A stretch of DNA of 64,000 nucleotides from Fidelibacterota bacterium (GTDB lineage: Bacteria; Fidelibacterota; Marinisomatia; SCGC-AAA003-L08; JACNLC01), in contig JABHXA010000003.1 of NCBI GenBank assembly GCA_018657495.1, forward strand, positions 62,001-126,000, given 5' to 3'. Shown one piece after another: positions 34,243 to 42,921 of this stretch. Under the pieces are notes generated by a model. It had not been told where the DNA came from, made no database searches, and saw only the letters and a program-made list of their open reading frames with translations. The number at the start of each line of letters is the position of its first letter. Positions within the stretch are counted from its first letter, which is position 1. A program made the position numbers and the translations under genes.

Positions 34243-34896
34243 ATGGCAAAAAATAAAAAACATACTTTCCATGGCAATATTGTTGATGTTGATTGGCATG
34301 GAAAACTTTGTATTCATATTGGTGAATGTGGAAAATCAGAAGGTGATCTTTTTGTTAGAGGTCGAAAACCATGGTGTCAACCAGATCTATCAACAACCGA
34401 TAATGTGAAGGATGTAATCACTCGCTGTCCCACTGGTGCATTGAGTTATACTGTAAAGGATGGAAGTCGAAAAGAAAGGTGTGCTCCGAAAAATACGATA
34501 ACTGTTTCGCCAAATGGACCATTATATGTTCAGGGAGATTTATCCATAAATGGGGCTGCTGAAGATATGACTGGAGTTCAATTCAGGGCAGCGTTATGTC
34601 GATGCGGAAAATCAGACAATAAACCATTTTGTGATAATAACCATGTAAAAGATGGATTCAAAGATCCTGGAGCAGTTGGTTCGAAAGGAGATCTCAATTC
34701 AGATGAGGGAGGGAGACTCGAAGTTAATCCGATTGAAAATGGTCCAATCCTTGTAACAGGAAATCTGGATATCCATGCCGGTAGCGGCCGCAAGGCATGG
34801 CAAGGAAATAAGACGGCATTATGTCGCTGTGGAGCTTCAAAGTCAAAACCGTTCTGTGATGGATCCCATAAAAATATTGAATTCGTGACAGATTGA
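34243..34896 (+). CDS. Fer4_19 plus double CDGSH iron-sulfur protein
   Basis: 217 residues. Residues about 10-75 are a divergent mono-cluster ferredoxin-like domain (Fer4_19), with CIHIGECGKSEGDLF and CPTGALSY. Two CDGSH-type [2Fe-2S] motifs follow: ALCRCGKSDNKPFCDNNH (about 125-142) and ALCRCGASKSKPFCDGSH (about 195-212). The first has N in place of the canonical G/S near the end (CDNNH against CDGSH), but keeps the Cys3-His1 ligand set. It is probably a cytoplasmic redox or Fe-S handling protein. The neighbouring DUF2237, NmrA-like and DUF4395 genes also suggest redox stress. Confidence 0.92.
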   Translation: MAKNKKHTFHGNIVDVDWHGKLCIHIGECGKSEGDLFVRGRKPWCQPDLSTTDNVKDVITRCPTGALSYTVKDGSRKERCAPKNTITVSPNGPLYVQGDLSINGAAEDMTGVQFRAALCRCGKSDNKPFCDNNHVKDGFKDPGAVGSKGDLNSDEGGRLEVNPIENGPILVTGNLDIHAGSGRKAWQGNKTALCRCGASKSKPFCDGSHKNIEFVTD

Positions 34897-34973
34897 CGAT
34901 TTACCATCATTTAAAGATGAAGCATATCTTGATGCTGAATTAATTTTGGTTATTGGACTATTACCCGAAATTA

Positions 34974-34995
34974 TACCATAACACAATATATGGTA
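34974..34995. other. Inverted repeat in convergent gap
   Basis: TACCATA, eight bases, then TATGGTA: perfect 7 bp arms between the CDGSH gene and the enoyl-CoA hydratase gene, whose ends face each other. No proper T-run follows on either strand, so it is a weak terminator candidate at best. Confidence 0.3.
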
Positions 34996-35000
34996 ATACT

Positions 35001-35762
35001 CTATCTCCCTTTTGTGAGGTCTGCAACCAATCTACCCATTGCAGTTTGAAATCCTTTTGAAAACCAGATATTCTGAAGCTGATCTAATTCAGTTTTCATA
35101 TTCAATTTCATTCTTTCAATTATCGGTTTTCTGAATTCCATTTTGGTCATCATCTGTTGCTGCGTCGGTAAATCAAGCCAGGATGTCATTTTCTCGACTG
35201 ATCTATCTATGAGCTGATTCTGAGGACATATCTCATCAATGAGATGCAATTTCAACGCTTGATCTGGTGATATTAAACTTCCATTGAGCGCCATCAGCTC
35301 AGCATTGCGTCGGCCAATCAACGAACTAAAGATTTCAGCAATGCTGTTGGGAATCACCAATCCAACACTCACCTCATTAAGTCCTATTGAAAAATCACCT
35401 GATGCCATTAGGCGGTAATCTGTCATTATAGCCATCACGGTTCCGCCTGCAGGGCTATGTCCTGAAAGAGCTGAAAAAAGTGGTTTGGGAAATGTGTATA
35501 TCAGCTGAAGTAATTTGTAAAATTCGTTCCAGAATGTTCGAATTTCATCTTTCATTAATGGAAATAATTCAATTACATCTAGTCCTGCTGAAAAATATCC
35601 TTCTAATCCAGTTAATATCACACCGGATACCTGCTTGTCTTTTTTTGCATCAGACAAACATTTCAGGAGATCACTTACAATCTGAATGTTAATTGCGTTC
35701 ACCGGCGGGCGATTGATAGACAAAATTCTTATTTCATTTCTATTTTCTATTTTTATAAACAT
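35001..35762 (-). CDS. Enoyl-CoA hydratase/isomerase family protein
   Basis: 253 residues, crotonase fold. The CoA-binding region reads SINRPPVNAIN, then GVILTGLEGYFSAGLDVIEL with the A-G-x-D oxyanion element, and ALSGHSPAGGTVMAIMTDYRLMA for the second oxyanion glycine. A Glu in the usual catalytic place (GLNEVSVGL) is present, so the enzyme may be a delta3-delta2-enoyl-CoA isomerase or hydratase; the lack of a second catalytic Glu in the first loop (AGG where hydratases have EAG) leans to isomerase. AAGGAAG precedes the ATG. It is 32 bp after glcF and so probably shares its operon. Confidence 0.85.
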   Translation of the reverse strand: MFIKIENRNEIRILSINRPPVNAINIQIVSDLLKCLSDAKKDKQVSGVILTGLEGYFSAGLDVIELFPLMKDEIRTFWNEFYKLLQLIYTFPKPLFSALSGHSPAGGTVMAIMTDYRLMASGDFSIGLNEVSVGLVIPNSIAEIFSSLIGRRNAELMALNGSLISPDQALKLHLIDEICPQNQLIDRSVEKMTSWLDLPTQQQMMTKMEFRKPIIERMKLNMKTELDQLQNIWFSKGFQTAMGRLVADLTKGR

Positions 35763-35794
35763 CTACTTCCTTTTGTTTCTCATAATTGAATCGA

Positions 35795-37030
35795 TCACAA
35801 TTTAAATGTTTTAACATAGTCAGAATCCTGACGATACAAAATATCCAGAATTTCGCAAATATGTTTCACCTCTAGATTGGGGAGATATTTATCTATCCCT
35901 TTTTGTATTTGAATTTGACAACCTGGGTTTGAAGTAACAACTGTTTCGGCACCCGTTCTTTCAATATCATTCATTTTCATTTTGAGGATGGCCTCGGATG
36001 ATTCTGATTGGGTAATGGCATAACTACCAGCAGCACCACAGCAAATATGGCTTTGCGGAAATTCCATTAGCTGAACACCAAACTTTCGCAATATATCTGT
36101 TGGCTCTTTTGATATGGCCTGCCCATGGATTAAATGACAGGGGGAATCCCAGATCATGGAATGACTTGGTTTTGAAATATTGTCAGGGACTTTCAATTCC
36201 ATCACAGTTAGAAATTCTGAGATATCCTTCACCTTAACAGCAAAATCCTCCTGTGGATAATCTTTTAACTCAGCTCCACATCCAGCCGAATTAATCAGTA
36301 TCGTGTCAAAGCTTTTAAATGCATTCACGTTATCATATTGCAAAGATGGTAAAAATTCTCTGCCGCTACTGTGATGATGCAAAGCGCCACAACATGTTTG
36401 CTTTTTAGGGACATGAACTTCAAATCCATTCCAATTTAATATTCTAATGGTTGCTCTGTGTATATCTGGATAAAGATTTTCCATGACACAACCAGCAAAA
36501 AAAGCAACATCACCTTGTTTTTCTCCAATTGCAGGATAAACCCTTTGGGCTGTTTTCATAAATGGTTGGAATGGCAACTCCGGTACACCCGCCATAACAG
36601 GAATCACTCTTTTTAACAATTTGAATAAACCAGCTTTTGTGGCAATCCAGCCGAAAAATTGCAAAATAGAAAGAATTGATCTATTGGTCACAAGCGATAG
36701 AATAAGTTTTCTTATGTAATGATTGTTTGTGCTTTTTCTTTCCTGGACTTCACGGGTCATTTCCAGCAGAGATGCATATTCTACTCCTGAAGGACAGGCA
36801 GTAAGACAGGCACGGCAATCCAGGCAGGTATCCAAATGGGAATAAATGAAATCATCTTTTTGTGAATCCTGATTCTGAAGGTGATCATGCCCAGATAAGT
36901 CCATCATCAGCATGATTCTTCCCCTGGGATTTTCAGACTCCAACCCAGTGACTAAATATGTCGGGCATGCAGACAGGCATAAACCGCAATGTATGCAGTC
37001 ATCGATTATATTTGTCTGATTCTTGGTCAA
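35795..37030 (-). CDS. glcF: Glycolate oxidase iron-sulfur subunit GlcF
   Basis: 411 residues, the usual GlcF length. Two [4Fe-4S] sites lie near the N-terminus, CIHCGLCLSACPT and CLDCRACLTACPSG. Two CCG domains follow: TCCGALHHHSSG in the first and CCGAAGSYAI in the second, each with a paired upstream Cys motif (FFAGCVMENLYP, DSPCHLIHG). With GlcD and GlcE it oxidises glycolate to glyoxylate and passes electrons to the quinone pool. The start is TTG at 37030, four bases after the glcE stop; no ATG is available in this frame. Confidence 0.95.
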   Translation of the reverse strand: MTKNQTNIIDDCIHCGLCLSACPTYLVTGLESENPRGRIMLMMDLSGHDHLQNQDSQKDDFIYSHLDTCLDCRACLTACPSGVEYASLLEMTREVQERKSTNNHYIRKLILSLVTNRSILSILQFFGWIATKAGLFKLLKRVIPVMAGVPELPFQPFMKTAQRVYPAIGEKQGDVAFFAGCVMENLYPDIHRATIRILNWNGFEVHVPKKQTCCGALHHHSSGREFLPSLQYDNVNAFKSFDTILINSAGCGAELKDYPQEDFAVKVKDISEFLTVMELKVPDNISKPSHSMIWDSPCHLIHGQAISKEPTDILRKFGVQLMEFPQSHICCGAAGSYAITQSESSEAILKMKMNDIERTGAETVVTSNPGCQIQIQKGIDKYLPNLEVKHICEILDILYRQDSDYVKTFKL

Positions 37031-37034
37031 TTTC

Positions 37035-37697
37035 TCATTTTTTGTTATTCATTAAAATCGTCGAGATTTGCTCAATGAGATGACTGTTTTCCATATATTC
37101 TATCCATGGAATTCCTTCATGAATGGTAATCATTTTGATTTCATTGCCTTCTAAATTATTAGCTAACTTTAATTTTATGTTGTCAAAATTCCCTTCAATA
37201 TCAATAACTCCAAGGTTTGCATAGGTTATTGAATTCATTGATAAATTCCCAATTATTGTGGAGTGTTTTGAAATTAACGAGGGCATCATGATCAGCCGGC
37301 AGCCATTTCGTATCGGTAACTTTGTATCAAATAAATATTTTAGAGGCATCAGTTTGAATGTAGATTCAAGAACTTCTCCGAATTTACCTTTACTTCCAAT
37401 CATCATGCGGGTAAGATCATAACCACTGACATTTTTCATTATATTGGCACCGGTATGAAAGTCTTCATTCGCATTACCGATTTTTAAATTAAGAAGCCAT
37501 TTCTTTATGGTTCCAAAGTGATCTGATAATTCTCCGATCAAATTGTGATTCACAACCTGAGCGATGGTTGTTTCATCGTGGAATGATCCTATTGGAATAA
37601 ATTGATCAAATTTGCTCAGGTAATTTTGTACATCCACTACCCTGGCATTGCCGGATATAACTGCAGTAAGATTTGCTGCCTGATGATTTATAATCAT
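37035..37697 (-). CDS. glcE: Glycolate oxidase FAD-binding subunit GlcE, short form
   Basis: 220 residues against about 350 in E. coli GlcE. The conserved core is present: NIMKNVSGYDLTRMMIGSKGKFGEVLE matches the MKNVAGYDLSRLMVGSYG block of the family. The first 50 or so residues that carry the FAD pyrophosphate loop (GSNSK-like) are missing, and the C-terminal half is reduced. Because glcE overlaps glcD by 4 bp (ATGA) and the frame opens there, the short N-terminus is real rather than a wrong start. GlcD supplies a full FAD domain, so this subunit may serve a structural role only. Confidence 0.85.
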   Translation of the reverse strand: MIINHQAANLTAVISGNARVVDVQNYLSKFDQFIPIGSFHDETTIAQVVNHNLIGELSDHFGTIKKWLLNLKIGNANEDFHTGANIMKNVSGYDLTRMMIGSKGKFGEVLESTFKLMPLKYLFDTKLPIRNGCRLIMMPSLISKHSTIIGNLSMNSITYANLGVIDIEGNFDNIKLKLANNLEGNEIKMITIHEGIPWIEYMENSHLIEQISTILMNNKK

Positions 37698-39133
37698 ACT
37701 GGCTCAGGCTTTCTAGACAATTGTCTTAATTCGCCGCAACCACTGCTCCCAGGGAAAATCTTGCCCGGATTGGCAAGATTATTTGGATCAAATATTTCTT
37801 TGATACCTCTCATAATATCCAATTGATATTCCGAAAACATATCTGAGAGTAAATGATTTTTCTCGGCCCCAATGCCATGTTCCCCTGTGAGAGATCCACC
37901 ATAATCAAGACAGGTTTTTAAAATATCACTTGAACACTCCACAGATCGATTTACTTCGTCATTTTGTTTTGGATCATAGAGAATTAGCGGATGAATATTA
38001 CCATCACCGGCATGACAGAGATTGGCCACTCGCAATTGATAATAATTACCAATACGGTAGATTTCATTCAGAATATCAGTTAACCTATGTCTGGGCACCA
38101 CACCATCGTTGGTATAAAATGCTGGTGATAATTGGCCCATTGACCCGGCAGCATGTTTACGCCCCTTCCACAGCAGCATTCTTTCTTCAGCAGTTGCAGC
38201 TTCCTGAATTGGTTCTGAAACCAGTGACCCAACAATATTTTTTAATAATTCTGCATCTTTCTGCACCAGGCTTTTGGACCCATCCAACTCCACAAGCAGA
38301 ACAGCCTGGGCATTTTTGGGAAATCCTGCTTTCAACTTTGCTTCAACTGCCTGAATACATAAACTGTCAATCATCTCTAAGGCAGCAGGGACAATTCCCT
38401 TTTCCAATATAGCAGAAACAGTATCTGTTGCTTTTGCTACTTGATCAAAAATGAGTAAAAATGTTCTGGTCGTCTCAGGAATTTTCTCAAGATTAACAAT
38501 GATTTCTGTAACCACCCCCAATGTTCCCTCAGAGCCAGTCATTAGGCAAGTGAGATCTACACCAGGTGCGTATCGTTCTTTGCCACCAAATTGAATAATA
38601 TCTCCACTTGGCATTACTGCTGTCATGCCCAGGATGTGATCAGTTGTGACTCCGTATTTAAGCGTATGCGGTCCACCGGCATTTTCGGCAACATTTCCAC
38701 CAATTGTACAGGCAATCTGACTGGATGGGTCGGGGGCAAAGTGATATCCTTCAGGCCGGGTTATCATTGACAAATAGGAGTTTACCACTCCTGGCTGGAC
38801 CGTGGCACATCTGTTGGCATAATCTGTTTCATGAATCTGATTCATGCGGCTCAACTGTATGATGACGCCAGCATCTGAAGTAGCTCCTCCGCTGAGACCA
38901 GTCCCCGCTCCTCGAGCCGTGAACGGGACAGAAAATTCGTTACAGGTTTTAATTATTATCTGGATATCATCAGTTGACTCAGGAATCACCACACAGCCCG
39001 GCTGAGAGGTATGAAGCCTTAATCCATCACATGAATATAAATTGAGCTCAACAGGATTAGTAATAATAGAACTATGCTCAAAATGCCTATTGATTTTTTT
39101 GATAACATTGTCTAAACCTGAATTTACTGTCAT
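37694..39133 (-). CDS. glcD: Glycolate oxidase catalytic FAD subunit GlcD
   Basis: 479 residues, first gene of glcDEF. The FAD_binding_4 domain contains the pyrophosphate loop TARGAGTGLSGGA (about 65-77), then CTIGGNVAENAGGPHTLKYGVTTDHILG. The C-terminal FAD-oxidase cap has ANLCHAGDGNIHPL and SLTGEHGIGAEK, the glycolate/D-lactate oxidase metal-binding and substrate motifs. It catalyses glycolate (or D-lactate) oxidation. AGGAGCC lies directly before the ATG. The next gene overlaps its stop by 4 bp. Confidence 0.96.
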   Translation of the reverse strand: MTVNSGLDNVIKKINRHFEHSSIITNPVELNLYSCDGLRLHTSQPGCVVIPESTDDIQIIIKTCNEFSVPFTARGAGTGLSGGATSDAGVIIQLSRMNQIHETDYANRCATVQPGVVNSYLSMITRPEGYHFAPDPSSQIACTIGGNVAENAGGPHTLKYGVTTDHILGMTAVMPSGDIIQFGGKERYAPGVDLTCLMTGSEGTLGVVTEIIVNLEKIPETTRTFLLIFDQVAKATDTVSAILEKGIVPAALEMIDSLCIQAVEAKLKAGFPKNAQAVLLVELDGSKSLVQKDAELLKNIVGSLVSEPIQEAATAEERMLLWKGRKHAAGSMGQLSPAFYTNDGVVPRHRLTDILNEIYRIGNYYQLRVANLCHAGDGNIHPLILYDPKQNDEVNRSVECSSDILKTCLDYGGSLTGEHGIGAEKNHLLSDMFSEYQLDIMRGIKEIFDPNNLANPGKIFPGSSGCGELRQLSRKPEPV

Positions 39134-39498
39134 GGCTCCTATTCCAGTTACATTGTCTTGAATCAGATAATTCTAAAGGCATATTCTGCCTGAATGAACT
39201 TCATTATAACCAGACTAAAATTAGATAGGAAATACCCGTTAGAACATGCTGTTATTTTATCATTCCCATTACTGTTATGGTTGATTTAAAAGTTTTGTGT
39301 TCGCTTATTAAATATTTAAATTCAGTATGGCAGGATTTCATTTTTGTTGATTTTTGATATTTAAGAAAATCCATAAATATAGAAAATTTTAAATATCATC
39401 GTAGCTTTTATCTGATCAAATTGATTATCCAACAACTATATGCATATAGCTGTTGGATACAAAAGGCAGATAATTATTAAATATTGGAATTATTAAAT
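39134..39498. other. Intergenic region with palindromes, upstream of DUF1203
   Basis: A 365 bp gap holding the divergent promoters of glcD (minus) and the DUF1203 gene (plus). It contains the long near-palindrome at 39426-39459 (separate entry) and GATATTTAA at 39356-39364 facing TTAAATATC at 39389-39397, 9 bp arms with a 24 bp spacer. No frame is visible. Confidence 0.4.
39426..39459. promoter_or_regulatory. 34 bp near-perfect palindrome
   Basis: The left half is TATCCAACAACTATATG and the right half is its reverse complement with a single mismatch (A opposite C at the tenth pair). It lies about 40 bp before the DUF1203 start, with no T-run on either side. It looks like a large operator or cruciform-forming site. 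Sixteen of 17 pairs match. Confidence 0.55.
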
Positions 39499-39981
39499 AT
39501 GGCAAATACACATACAAATTTTAAAATCACACCCTTGGAGAAAAATAGATTTATTAATTTATTTAAATTAAAGAAATCAGAGTTGGAAAAAATTGGAGCA
39601 CTAAAAATGATCGTTGACTCATATCCGGGAGTTCCCTGTAGGGTAAGTTTAGAAGATGCGAAAATTGGAGAGGAAGTTATTTTAGTTCCATATCAACATC
39701 ACAAAACAAAATCGCCCTATCAATCAAAAGGACCAATATTTATCAGAAAAGAAGCGGAAACAGCAAAATTAGAAATAAATGAAATACCAAAAATGTTAAA
39801 TCATCGATTATTATCACTACGTGGATTCGATAATAGTGGGATATTAAAAAAAGCTATAGTGACAGAAGGAAATATATTAAGAGAAAAGATCTTAGCATTT
39901 TTTGAATATCTTGAGATACAGTATATCCATGTACATAATGCTGGTCCAGGTTGTTACAATTGTACAATAGAAAGAGCCTAG
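39499..39981 (+). CDS. DUF1203 family protein
   Basis: 160 residues from the ATG at 39499; a TTG at 39484 is less likely. DUF1203 pattern: an N-terminal FKITPLEKNRFINLF, the central PCRVSLEDAKIGEEVILVPYQHH, and C-terminal YIHVHNAGPGCYNCTIERA, which carries His and two Cys that could bind metal or act in redox chemistry. Family members are small and uncharacterised. It is preceded by the 34 bp palindrome. Confidence 0.9.
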   Translation: MANTHTNFKITPLEKNRFINLFKLKKSELEKIGALKMIVDSYPGVPCRVSLEDAKIGEEVILVPYQHHKTKSPYQSKGPIFIRKEAETAKLEINEIPKMLNHRLLSLRGFDNSGILKKAIVTEGNILREKILAFFEYLEIQYIHVHNAGPGCYNCTIERA

Positions 39982-40289
39982 ATGGCACTAAACTTTTGAA
40001 AAGATTGACATCCTGCTATATAATAAAAACAATAGTTCGATTACTTGTGGGATGAGAGCTTACAACCGATTTTATCATTATTGTACCTTGATGGTAATAC
40101 TACTTCCCTGTTGTCCAACATCATTATACAAATCTCATATGGAAATCAATAATTAGAATCCTTTCACCCATGATTCTAAATTCGATATGAATTGTAAACA
40201 TTCTAAAATTTACAACAGTAATTGTCATTTTACTTTTATTTTAACATTATCGATTCTTTTTATCATGAGTTCACAGAAAGATTATAAAA
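39982..40289. other. Intergenic region with two hairpins upstream of the methyltransferase pseudogene
   Basis: A 308 bp gap. TTAGAATC at 40153-40160 faces GATTCTAA at 40172-40179, and TTGTAAA at 40192-40198 faces TTTACAA at 40209-40215. Both are small imperfect hairpins without T-runs. I compared the leader with the SAM (S-box) riboswitch pattern and saw no match. Confidence 0.35.
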
Positions 40290-41218
40290 TTGATTCATTT
40301 TGACCTCAAAAATATTAAATATCCTCTACTAATAGATGGCGGTCTTTCCAATGTTTTGGAAAAGCAAGGATGCAATTTAAATCATAAGTTATGGTCTGCA
40401 AAAATACTTGAAACAAATCCTGAAGCAATCATCCAGGCACATCATACTTATCTTCAGTCCGGTGCTCAATGTATTACGACGGCCAGTTATCAAGCCTCTA
40501 TCCCGGGTTCATGGCAAATGGCCATGATAGAGATGCCGCTGAATCTTTTATTTTAGAATCGATTCTATTGGCTGAGACTGCAATTAAACGATTTATGGCA
40601 TCAAATAGCGATAATGGATTAATACCCCGTATCGCTGCCAGTATCGGTCCCTATGGTGCTTATTTAGCAGATGGATCTGAATATCATGGTTGCTATGGTG
40701 TATCAAGCGAAGCGCTTAAGGAATATCACCTGAACCGAATTAGAATACTTGACCATTCAAATGCAGATTTTTTTGCGTTTGAAACCATCCCAAGCTTTCA
40801 GGAGGCGAAAGTTTTAGCAGAATTGTTAGAAGAAACGGAAAAAACAGCGTGGATTTCTTTTTCATGTAAAGATGGAAATCATTTAAATGACGGAACAGAC
40901 ATAACAGAATGTGTCTCATTTTTTGCAAATAATCCAAAAATCTTTGCCATTGGTGTCAATTGCACTGCCCCAAAATATATTTCTGGATTAATCAAATCAA
41001 TAAAGGCGAAATCTGGATCCAAGAAAATAATCGTATACCCAAATTCGGGAGAAGCATATAATGCTGAAAGCAAAACATGGGTCGGTTTATCAGATCCAGT
41101 TTTATTTGTCACGATGGTGAAAGAGTGGATAGAATTAGGTGCTGATATTCTTGGGGGCTGTTGTAGAATCGGACCTGATCACATAAAAAGTATTCGCGAC
41201 ATATTGCCTAATAACTAA
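40290..41218 (+). pseudogene. mmuM: Homocysteine S-methyltransferase, frameshifted
   Basis: Two overlapping frames together make one normal-length enzyme (about 309 residues). The first frame (40290-40556) supplies LLIDGGLSNVLEKQGC to ASYQASIPG. The second (open from 40469) continues from PGFMANGHDRDAAE to the end at 41218. The switch is at about 40505-40508, in a CCCGGG-TTC stretch where one extra base would restore the frame. Zinc-binding Cys sites are intact in the second frame: GVNC and GGCCR. The enzyme would move a methyl group from S-methylmethionine or similar to homocysteine. Either the gene is broken or the G-run was misread; no signal for programmed frameshifting was seen. Symbol by family resemblance. 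Confidence 0.8.
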
Positions 41219-41305
41219 TCTGTTGACTGTCAATAGGTACTCTTCAGATGGGTATACTGGCTTCACCCTATGCACTATACAAAATATTAAGTTTCAATAT
41301 ACAAG

Positions 41306-42325
41306 ATGAAATCAAACAAAATGAAAGCTGCCGTTTACACAAATTACGGATCACCTGATGTTCTTCAGTTGAGAGATATAAAAACACCGGCTCCCAATGA
41401 TAATGAATTGTTGATAAGAGTTTTTGCTACAACTGTGAATCGAACCGATTGTGCAATGCTTAGGGCAAAGCCGTTTATCATGCGATTTTTTACTGGTTTG
41501 CTAAAACCAAAAAGTCCAATTCTGGGAACCGATTTTGCCGGTCAAGTTGAAGGTGTTGGTAAAAACATCACATCCTTTAAAGTTGGTGATAAAGTCTTTG
41601 GATTTGATGACCAAGGCTTGGAATCGCATGCCCAATACATGACAATCTCTAAAGAAAAAGCTATTGCTGTGATGCCGCAAAATATATCATATGAGCAGGC
41701 TGCAGCTAGCACTGAAGGTGTACATTATGCCTATAATTTTATTAATAAAGTGACAATCAAAAGGGGTCAAAATATTCTCGTTAATGGCGCAACAGGAGCA
41801 ATTGGCTCAGCTCTGATACAACTCCTGAAAAACCTCGATTTAAATGTGACGGCTGTGGCTAATACAGAAAATATTGAACTGGTCAAATCCATGGGCGTCG
41901 AGAAAGTAATTGATTATACACAAAGGGACTTTACAAAGGATGACACAAAATTTGATTTTATTTTTGATGCTGTCGGCAAGAGTTCATTTATAAAATGCAA
42001 ACCATTATTAGTGCCTGGTGGTATATATATTTCATCAGAGCTGGGCTGGATGGCTCAAAATATTTTCCTGGCGATTATTACTCCTATAATTACCAAAATA
42101 TTTAGACAGAAAGGTGGCCGAAAGGTCATAATCCCTATTCCATCTGATTGTAGAAGAACAGTGTTATATATCAAGAAGTTGTGTGAAGAAGGAAAATTCA
42201 AGGCAGTTATAGATAGAGATTATCCATTGGAGAAAATAGCTGAGGCATTTCGATATGTTGAAACAGGACAAAAAACAGGTAATGTGATAGTTACTATGGA
42301 GAATAACAATACCTTTGAAAATTAA
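41306..42325 (+). CDS. Medium-chain NAD(P)-dependent oxidoreductase (quinone-reductase-like)
   Basis: 339 residues, MDR superfamily of the zinc-free quinone-oxidoreductase type. The N-terminal GroES-like part starts MKAAVYTNYGSPDVLQL (an ATG at 41321 could be the start, giving this). The cofactor loop is LVNGATGAIGSALIQLL, followed by VTAVANTENIELVKSMGVEKVIDYT. The structural zinc Cys set and the catalytic zinc site of alcohol dehydrogenases are absent, so it likely reduces quinones or enones with NADPH. Downstream is a convergent gap of 249 bp. Confidence 0.88.
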   Translation: MKSNKMKAAVYTNYGSPDVLQLRDIKTPAPNDNELLIRVFATTVNRTDCAMLRAKPFIMRFFTGLLKPKSPILGTDFAGQVEGVGKNITSFKVGDKVFGFDDQGLESHAQYMTISKEKAIAVMPQNISYEQAAASTEGVHYAYNFINKVTIKRGQNILVNGATGAIGSALIQLLKNLDLNVTAVANTENIELVKSMGVEKVIDYTQRDFTKDDTKFDFIFDAVGKSSFIKCKPLLVPGGIYISSELGWMAQNIFLAIITPIITKIFRQKGGRKVIIPIPSDCRRTVLYIKKLCEEGKFKAVIDRDYPLEKIAEAFRYVETGQKTGNVIVTMENNNTFEN

Positions 42326-42574
42326 TATTCCAATTGAAGTAGATACTGCCAATCAAATTATTACAAATTTACTTTTTTACTAATCAGAATTAAAAAAAGC
42401 TATTCCTGAGGTGAATTGGATATTCTTCAAACCCGACATATTTGAATAATGAGATTGATATTAACTTTTGTAGCTTTTATTAAAATAAAATACTGAAGTC
42501 TATCAAAGTCAATGATCTTATTTGTGAGTAACGTGAAAGACTTATTATATAAAATCGTAATCTAAAATTCGACT

Positions 42575-42865
42575 TTATACCTGTTTTTTTCGAAATAACA
42601 CCTGGATAAAATTTGCTCCTGGTGAAGGAGTATAAATTTGTATAATCTCCCAAGTATTATCATATCCTTCAATTGAGGATTTTAATTTTTCAATCCGTTT
42701 GGTGGTGAAATCAAGTTGAGAATCTAAAGAAGCTTTTTCGTCACGTAACCATTTGAATGATTCCACTCTGAAATTATACTTTTCTTTTTTATCTCCGATG
42801 GTTACTTCCAGTTCTGCTACCTGATTTTCCTCAAGTACTGGCAATGGCACACATAATTCATTCAT
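42575..42865 (-). CDS. Small protein of unknown family, end of the ABC locus
   Basis: 96 residues, no signal peptide or transmembrane helix. An N-terminal beta-rich part (VADLEVTIGDKKEKYNFRVESF) is followed by a helical, likely coiled-coil stretch (KASLDSQLDFTTKRIEKLKSSI) and a final beta segment (WEIIQIYTPSPGANFIQVLFRKKQV) with a SPGANFIQVLF motif. I know no family for it. AAGGAAAG precedes the ATG. It is about 56 bp after the second ATPase and is the last gene of the 21 kb minus-strand run. It could be a cytoplasmic partner of the ATPase. Confidence 0.6.
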   Translation of the reverse strand: MNELCVPLPVLEENQVAELEVTIGDKKEKYNFRVESFKWLRDEKASLDSQLDFTTKRIEKLKSSIEGYDNTWEIIQIYTPSPGANFIQVLFRKKQV

Positions 42866-42921
42866 AATTTTTCTTTCCTTTTATTTATAATATCATTTGT
42901 TTGTTGTGGTGTTTTGATAAA

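Noticed and set aside
40150..40289. SAM (S-box) riboswitch before the homocysteine methyltransferase
   Set aside because: No conserved S-box core bases are present; the two hairpins there are short and AT-rich.
40500..40512. Programmed ribosomal frameshift in the homocysteine methyltransferase
   Set aside because: No slippery heptamer, strong downstream structure or Shine-Dalgarno-like stimulator is present.
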